Shown here one piece after another: positions 59,480 through 64,000 of a stretch of 64,000 bases of DNA. Made by a program: the position numbers and the translations under genes. Source of the DNA: Bradyrhizobium sp. CCBAU 51765 (GTDB lineage: Bacteria > Pseudomonadota > Alphaproteobacteria > Rhizobiales > Xanthobacteraceae); assembly GCF_015291725.1 (NCBI RefSeq), contig NZ_CP030038.1:7863001-7927000 (forward strand), written 5' to 3'. Positions within the stretch are counted from its first letter, which is position 1. Each line of letters starts with the position of its first letter. A model generated the notes under the pieces. That model searched no databases, was not told the origin of the DNA, and worked only from the letters and a program-made list of their open reading frames with translations.

Positions 59480-60697
59480 ATGGACCTCGCAGCCACGCGT
59501 CAGGCCGCTCAATTCGATGGTGTCCCATTCCTTGCCCGACTGGCACTGCGCCTTGCATCGCAGATCAGGTACGGCACGGTTCATGTGCGCCTTCCCGACC
59601 AGAGAACCGTCGCGTTGCGCGGTCGGCTTCCGGGTCCGTCGGCCACGATAGAACTCAACAATTACCGGTTCGCGCGCAGCCTCGTCATGGGTGGCGACAT
59701 CGGCATGGCCGAGGCTTACATTCGAGGCGATTGGACCACGCCCGATCTCACCCAGCTTCTCTACGTGTTCTGTCTCAACGAAGAGCTGGTCGACAGTGCC
59801 TTTGCCGGGAACATGCTGGTCCGGTTCTGCCGGCGGGTGCTTCATCGACTGCGCCGGAACACAAGACAGGGGTCGAGGCACAACATCCATTCGCATTACG
59901 ATCTCGGAAACGAGTTCTTCGCTGCGTGGCTCGATTCGAGCATGACCTACTCGTCGGCTCTGTTCCCGGCCGAGACAGCCGACCTGCCCGCTGCTCAACA
60001 TCACAAATACGAACAACTGGCGAAAGCCATCGAATTGCAGCCCGGTCAGAGCGTGCTCGAGATCGGGTGCGGTTGGGGCGGCTTTGCCGAGTTTGCCGCG
60101 AAGACTTACGGCGCGAGCGTGGTGGCCCTGACCATCAGCAAGGAGCAGCACGAATTTGCCCGTCGACGAATCCACGAAGCCGGGCTCGCCGAAAAGGTCC
60201 AGGTCCGGTTGCAGGATTATCGCGACCAGGAAGGTCATTTCGACCGCATCGTCTCAATCGAGATGATCGAGGCCGTCGGCGAGCAATTCTGGCCAGCCTA
60301 CTTCAATCAGCTGAACCGGCGGCTCAAGCCGGGCGGTCTAGCAGGCATCCAGGCCATCACTGTCCGCGACGAGCTCTTTGACAGCTATCGGCAGCGCGTG
60401 GACTTCATCCAGAGGTACATCTTTCCGGGAGGGATGCTCCCCTCGACGAACATCCTGCGCTCGCTCGGCGAACGCTTCGAGGTGCCTGTCATTCGCGAGC
60501 GCGTGTTTGGACAGGACTATGCGAAGACGATCGCACTCTGGCGCGAGAACTTCGGCAGGGCATGGAGCGACCTGACCTCGCTCGGGTTCGACGAGCCCTT
60601 CCGCCGGCTGTGGGAATATTATCTGTGCTACTGCGAGGCGGGGTTCAGGGCCGGAAAGATCGACGTGGGGCAGTTGATATTTGCCCGTCAAAGCTGA
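59480..60697 (+). CDS. cfa: Cyclopropane-fatty-acid synthase-like methyltransferase
   Basis: The 405-residue SAM-dependent enzyme has the SAM loop VLEIGCGWGG at residues 192-201, the substrate-facing HYDLGNEFF at 139-147, and MTYSSALF, all conserved in CFA synthases. It would methylate double bonds of phospholipid acyl chains, giving cyclopropane or branched methyl products; in some RpoE-ChrR regulons the homologue takes part in furan-fatty-acid synthesis. It closes the operon with the DUF1365 and FAD-enzyme genes. No clear terminator follows; a palindromic repeat is about 50 bases downstream. Confidence 0.92.
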   Translation: MDLAATRQAAQFDGVPFLARLALRLASQIRYGTVHVRLPDQRTVALRGRLPGPSATIELNNYRFARSLVMGGDIGMAEAYIRGDWTTPDLTQLLYVFCLNEELVDSAFAGNMLVRFCRRVLHRLRRNTRQGSRHNIHSHYDLGNEFFAAWLDSSMTYSSALFPAETADLPAAQHHKYEQLAKAIELQPGQSVLEIGCGWGGFAEFAAKTYGASVVALTISKEQHEFARRRIHEAGLAEKVQVRLQDYRDQEGHFDRIVSIEMIEAVGEQFWPAYFNQLNRRLKPGGLAGIQAITVRDELFDSYRQRVDFIQRYIFPGGMLPSTNILRSLGERFEVPVIRERVFGQDYAKTIALWRENFGRAWSDLTSLGFDEPFRRLWEYYLCYCEAGFRAGKIDVGQLIFARQS

Positions 60698-60745
60698 TGC
60701 GTTTCAGGGCGCGGCGACGCCCTTCTGCAAGGGTGCAGTATCTTG

Positions 60746-60795
60746 GAGCATGATCCAGAGAAAGTGCGCAGCAATTTTCCGAAAGGATCATCCTC
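60746..60795. repeat. RIME-like intergenic inverted repeat
   Basis: GAGCATGATCC at the left and GGATCATCCTC at the right are imperfect inverted repeats, with AAAGTGCGCAGCAATTTTCC between. The pattern matches a short interspersed element common in rhizobial genomes. It lies between cfa and the convergent DUF2182 gene and may act as a transcript end. Confidence 0.65.
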
Positions 60796-60869
60796 AAACA
60801 AGCATCCAGAGCGCGACGACGATACATCCCCGTCTCATCGCGCTTCAGCAGCGCTCGCGGTATCGGGCC

Positions 60870-61649
60870 TCACACCGCGCGCGCAATAACGATCGCCCCG
60901 GACAGGATGAGGATCGCACCTGCCGCATAGCTCAATCTTCGGCCGAACGGCAGCAGCTTCTCGCCGGCGACATAGAGCATGAGGCCGATGATCCAGACCA
61001 GGTTCATCACGCCGCCGACAAACAGCAAGGCCATCAGAAACCAACAGCAGCCGACGCAGTAGCTGCCGTGGCGCAGCCCCATGCGGAATGCCCCGTGCGT
61101 GCCGGGCCGCCAATGCCGGCTGAGAAACAACAGCGGGCTCTCGCAGTACCGCAGGCAGGCGCGCTTGAGCGGCGTGAACTGGTAAAGCCCCGCGGCTAGC
61201 AAGATGCCGCCGCCCAGAACCGCGCTGGTGCTTGCCATCGCCATCGACAGGAGGCCAAGGCGTTCAAGTGCCCATTGTGCCAGGACGGCAGCGAGACTGA
61301 ACCCAGCCCATGTCACGAGGTACCCGGCGAGAAAGATCCAGGCATCGATTGCCGCGCGGGAGGCAGTCTCGTCCTTGTGCCTGATCGTCGCATACAAGAG
61401 GACCGTGGGCCCCGCGCTCGGCGCCATCATCGCGATCATCATCACCCACCACATCGCAAACAGCAGCACGGCAGAGCGCAGCGTCCACGGCATCGGGGCC
61501 ATGTCCGGCATCTCGGCCATCATGTCGGTGTCCATGCCGGCGCCGCCCGCGAGATAGGCCCAGGCGAGCGCCGCCACGGCGGCGGTCCCGATCGCGACGA
61601 TCAAGCGATCGCGGTGGAGCAGATGTTCCAGTATCGCACGTCCGTGCAT
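60870..61649 (-). CDS. DUF2182 family membrane protein, Met-rich N-terminal loop
   Basis: The 259-residue protein has about seven membrane segments. After the first segment comes a Met-rich loop with six methionines between residues 39 and 53 (MDTDMMAEMPDMAPM). The family block MWWVMMIAMMAPSAGPTVLLY follows, and a later segment reads HGSYCVGCCWFLMALL with three cysteines. DUF2182 is described as a predicted metal-binding membrane protein; Met and Cys placement suggests copper. It follows the DUF1326 gene by 60 bases. Confidence 0.85.
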   Translation of the reverse strand: MHGRAILEHLLHRDRLIVAIGTAAVAALAWAYLAGGAGMDTDMMAEMPDMAPMPWTLRSAVLLFAMWWVMMIAMMAPSAGPTVLLYATIRHKDETASRAAIDAWIFLAGYLVTWAGFSLAAVLAQWALERLGLLSMAMASTSAVLGGGILLAAGLYQFTPLKRACLRYCESPLLFLSRHWRPGTHGAFRMGLRHGSYCVGCCWFLMALLFVGGVMNLVWIIGLMLYVAGEKLLPFGRRLSYAAGAILILSGAIVIARAV

Positions 61650-61709
61650 CGACTTGTCCGTAGCGATGAGGAGCTGACACCGAGATCTTGTGCCGGTGTC
61701 AGCGCCGCA

Positions 61710-62342
61710 TCATGCCGCAACGCCGTCAGGCGTCTGCACGACATTGGCGAGCGAGCTGTGCGTACCGCGGGTCTCGAACGGGATCGCGCCGGTGGAGCGG
61801 ATGTTGGCGGATGCGACCTCGGCCGCCCGATGTTCGAACCCCTCGGGCATGACCACCTGGATGCGGTGCGGATCACCGGTCACCGGATTCTTGATCGGCT
61901 CAACATCGGTCTCAAGCACGCCCCTGGCGACGAGACTTGCGACGCGTCCGTCCTTGTCGAAGGAAAACTCGAACGGCGCGAACACCGGATCGTGGATCTT
62001 GGTAACGATCATGCTGACGATGTGGAAAAGCGTGCCTTCGGCCGAATGCTTGCCGGAGAAGATATCGAACAACGCCTGACGTTGCTCCGCCGTGGCGCGT
62101 TCGTCGATGATGGGCTGGATTGTCCCGTTGCCCTCATGCAGCGGGCCAGGGAAATCGACCGTGATCGCAAAGCAGAGACCATCGAGCCTGGTCCCTTCGA
62201 AATGTCCCTTGGCGATCCGCATGGCGACCAATCCCTTGCAATAGCCTTGGGTCGGCCGCGCATTGAAATCGCAGGGACAGCCAAACGCGCAGGTGCAGTT
62301 CTTCATCCATTCCCCTTCGAGACGCCAGTCCGATGCAGCCAT
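61710..62342 (-). CDS. DUF1326 family Cys-rich protein
   Basis: The 210-residue soluble protein opens with the Cys-rich block KNCTCAFGCPCDF (C16, C18, C22, C24) and GYCKG (C35), then a long beta-rich domain without further motifs. DUF1326 genes are usually beside DUF2182 genes, as here. The cysteines could bind copper or another metal; this is an inference. It is the first gene of the pair. Confidence 0.85.
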   Translation of the reverse strand: MAASDWRLEGEWMKNCTCAFGCPCDFNARPTQGYCKGLVAMRIAKGHFEGTRLDGLCFAITVDFPGPLHEGNGTIQPIIDERATAEQRQALFDIFSGKHSAEGTLFHIVSMIVTKIHDPVFAPFEFSFDKDGRVASLVARGVLETDVEPIKNPVTGDPHRIQVVMPEGFEHRAAEVASANIRSTGAIPFETRGTHSSLANVVQTPDGVAA

Positions 62343-62583
62343 GGCACATCTCCCAATGTGAGCGGGGACGCGGCAGCCGTTGACGAATTTGTTCAGCGTT
62401 GTTGTCGAGGCAATGCGAAAGGGCGCGAGCGGGATCGAGGTCCGATCAGAAGGCCGGCATCGCAGAAGAGTTGGTGGCGAGCTGCCGTTTACCGTCCAAG
62501 GATCATATCAGCGGCCGCGGGCCACGTATAGCGAACGAGGGTCGTGGCTCGGGGGAAGCCACATCTCGGGGATGTCAGGGAAA

Positions 62584-62659
62584 TGGTGCCCAGGGGCGGA
62601 ATCGAACCACCGACACTGCGATTTTCAGTCGCATGCTCTACCAACTGAGCTACCTGGGC
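62584..62659 (-). tRNA. tRNA-Phe (anticodon GAA)
   Basis: The minus-strand sequence folds as a tRNA of 76 bases including the encoded CCA: acceptor GCCCAGG with its partner CCTGGGC, the D-arm AGCTCAGTTGGTAGAGC, an anticodon loop CTGAAAA with GAA, and the T-arm GGTTCGATTCC. Genes yacG and maf lie upstream on the same strand, an arrangement seen in many rhizobia. Confidence 0.96.
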
Positions 62660-62834
62660 GTGCTCCAAGAGAGGGGCCAAAGCCCATCGAGCGGGCGGTT
62701 TATAGTGGGCTCGGGGCGGCCTGTCCACCCGGCTTCGCCAAGAGGCTTCGCCGGGCGCGGCCCGGCTGTGCACAAGGTGGGGTGGCCCGGTTGCGACTGG
62801 CCGATTTGGTCTGCAAGCGATTGGAATTATTCGT

Positions 62835-63017
62835 CTATTCTACGTCGTCGACGTCGTCATCACGGCCGGGGATGACATAGGAGCCCTTCAGCCAGCGGTT
62901 CAGATCGACGTCGCGGCAGCGGGACGAGCAAAACGGGCGGGTCTTTTCCGACTGCGGCTTGCCGCAAATCGGGCAGGCCTTCCGCGGGCCGGCGGGCTTT
63001 TCGACTTGGTCATTCAT
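62835..63017 (-). CDS. yacG: DNA gyrase inhibitor YacG
   Basis: The 60-residue zinc-finger protein has CPICGK (C15, C18) and FCSSRC (C30, C34), the four zinc ligands of YacG, followed by DVDLNRWLKGSYVIPG, which is the conserved tail that contacts gyrase. In E. coli YacG binds GyrB and blocks DNA binding. It lies between maf and tRNA-Phe. Confidence 0.92.
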   Translation of the reverse strand: MNDQVEKPAGPRKACPICGKPQSEKTRPFCSSRCRDVDLNRWLKGSYVIPGRDDDVDDVE

Positions 63018-63162
63018 GAGGTCGGCAGCTTACACGAGGTGAACGGCTTCAAGCGCCTGTCGACAAACGGGTTCCCGGGGCGGCGGCGCAGGGAGCCGTG
63101 GCGGCCCCCTCTACTGTGCATGGGGTTGTTTTCGCGGTTTTGTTCGGGCCGCCGCCTTCGGC

Positions 63163-63792
63163 TCACACGGTGGTGGTGTTGAGCCAGCCGAAGCGGATCG
63201 GAAAACCTTCGCCGCCGAGCAGCGTCGTGGTCTCGTACAGCGGCAGGCCGACGACGTTGGTGTAGGAGCCCACCATCTTCACCACGAAGGAGCCGGCGAT
63301 GCCCTGCACGGCGTAGCCGCCGGCTTTGCCGCGCCATTCGCCTGAACCGATATAGGCCTGGATGTCCTCCTCCGACAGACGCTTGAAGCGCACGCGGGTC
63401 TCGACCAGGCGCTGGCGGAACGCCTCGCGCGGCGTGACGAGGCAGATCGCGGTGTAGACGCGGTGGTTGCGGCCCGACAGCAGCCGCAGGCATTGCGCGG
63501 CTTCATCGACCAGATTGGCCTTGGGCAGGATGCGCCGACCGACCGCCACCACAGTGTCCGCGGCGAGGATGAAGGCGCCGCGCAGCTCGTCGTCCAGCTG
63601 CACCGATTTCAGCGCCGCATCGGCCTTGGCCCGGGCGAGGCGGTTGGCGCAGGCACGCGGCAGCTCGCCCCGCTTCGGCGTCTCGTCGACATCGGCCGGC
63701 CGGAGCGCGTCGGGCTCGATGCCGGCCTGGTTGAGCAGCGACAGGCGGCGCGGCGAGCCGGAGGCAAGTACGAATTTGGGGCGGCCGAGCAT
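63163..63792 (-). CDS. maf: Maf-like nucleotide pyrophosphatase
   Basis: The 209-residue protein opens with [19 protein letters not shown], the conserved Maf substrate loop, and has [16 protein letters not shown] with the catalytic aspartate, then [16 protein letters not shown] and [14 protein letters not shown]. Maf proteins hydrolyse non-canonical or pyrimidine nucleoside triphosphates as house-cleaning enzymes. The yacG gene follows after 145 bases on the same strand. The usual upstream neighbour, infA, is not in the window. Confidence 0.93.
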   Translation of the reverse strand: MLGRPKFVLASGSPRRLSLLNQAGIEPDALRPADVDETPKRGELPRACANRLARAKADAALKSVQLDDELRGAFILAADTVVAVGRRILPKANLVDEAAQCLRLLSGRNHRVYTAICLVTPREAFRQRLVETRVRFKRLSEEDIQAYIGSGEWRGKAGGYAVQGIAGSFVVKMVGSYTNVVGLPLYETTTLLGGEGFPIRFGWLNTTTV

Positions 63793-64000
63793 CAGGTGAT
63801 TTGCGGGATGAAGCAGAGGGGTGAATTGCGCGCGGAACCTATCGGAAGGGGGCTGATTTCACAACCCGGGAACCGGGGGTTTGGTGATTCGAGGTGTCCG
63901 ACATGCCTGTGCCTGCGCTCTGTGACGCGGGTGTTACGGAAGGCCCCGGACCCGGCGCGGCATGAGACGGGCCCTCGGCTCCGCAGCGCATCGTTGCACG
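63793..64000. other. Non-coding end of the window
   Basis: The last 208 bases hold no convincing gene or RNA. They should contain the maf promoter or the start of the upstream operon. Small GC hairpins such as CCCGGGAACCGGG near 63867 are visible but not assignable. Confidence 0.4.

Noticed and set aside
1-64000. CRISPR arrays, insertion sequences, prophage or integrated elements
   Set aside because: No regularly spaced direct repeats, transposase, integrase or phage structural gene could be seen; the palindromes are short interspersed elements without coding capacity.

Overview
The window is about 64 kb of GC-rich chromosomal DNA from an alphaproteobacterium, most likely Bradyrhizobium or a close Nitrobacteraceae relative. 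The basis is the gene families and their order (ispH-thrB-rnhA, trcR, maf-yacG-tRNA-Phe, an ndvA-like glucan exporter, paired TAXI-TRAP genes with DUF1850), frequent GTG starts, and intergenic palindromes of the GTCATTCCCCGCGA...GGGCGATGAC type that I associate with Bradyrhizobium. This is an inference from sequence only. I see no IS element, prophage, CRISPR array or rRNA. There is one tRNA gene.

Layout. 1-13 kb: a partial PcaB-like lyase, a winged-helix/TPR regulator, small envelope proteins, a lipid-type cluster (two nitronate-monooxygenase-like flavoproteins, an acyl-CoA synthetase and a thioesterase-like protein), aspartase, a YqaA-type membrane protein and a HisE-like protein. 13-25 kb: an orphan substrate-binding protein, an NdvA-like ABC exporter, a DacF-like D,D-carboxypeptidase with a Lys/Ala/Pro tail, FadD, a peroxiredoxin, ispH-thrB-rnhA, trcR, and an OmpW-like porin with a perfect FixK/FNR-type box upstream. 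25-45 kb: propionyl-CoA synthetase, two TPR/LprI-like secreted paralogues, a CPA1 antiporter, an SDR, a TAXI-TRAP transporter operon, a secreted lysozyme-like protein, a Nudix hydrolase, a hot-dog thioesterase, an aldo/keto reductase and a TTC38-like protein. 45-53 kb: oleate hydratase with a long-chain acyl-CoA ligase, a DUF3088 protein, a cysteine hydrolase, a His-rich exported peptide, a monoamine-oxidase-like flavoprotein, a RibD/DHFR-like reductase and a lipocalin/nitrobindin-like barrel.

The most interesting region is 53.1-60.7 kb. It holds an RpoE-type ECF sigma factor translationally coupled to a ChrR anti-sigma factor. ChrR keeps every zinc ligand described for the Rhodobacter singlet-oxygen sensor. 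A second ECF sigma factor with no recognisable anti-sigma follows, then a 100-residue orphan protein, DUF2177 and DUF1295 membrane proteins, and an operon of an FAD amine-oxidase-like protein, a DUF1365 protein and a cyclopropane-fatty-acid-synthase-like methyltransferase. By eye I found four copies of TGATCY-N16-CGTT with identical spacing. They lie upstream of the first sigma gene, the second sigma gene, the FAD-DUF1365-CFA operon and the DUF2177 gene. This looks like an autoregulated sigma cascade that remodels membrane lipids under photo-oxidative stress. The RpoE-ChrR core is known; the second sigma and its small partner are the less described part.

60.8-64 kb holds a DUF1326/DUF2182 pair with Cys-rich and Met-rich segments (a candidate metal-handling system), tRNA-Phe, yacG and maf.
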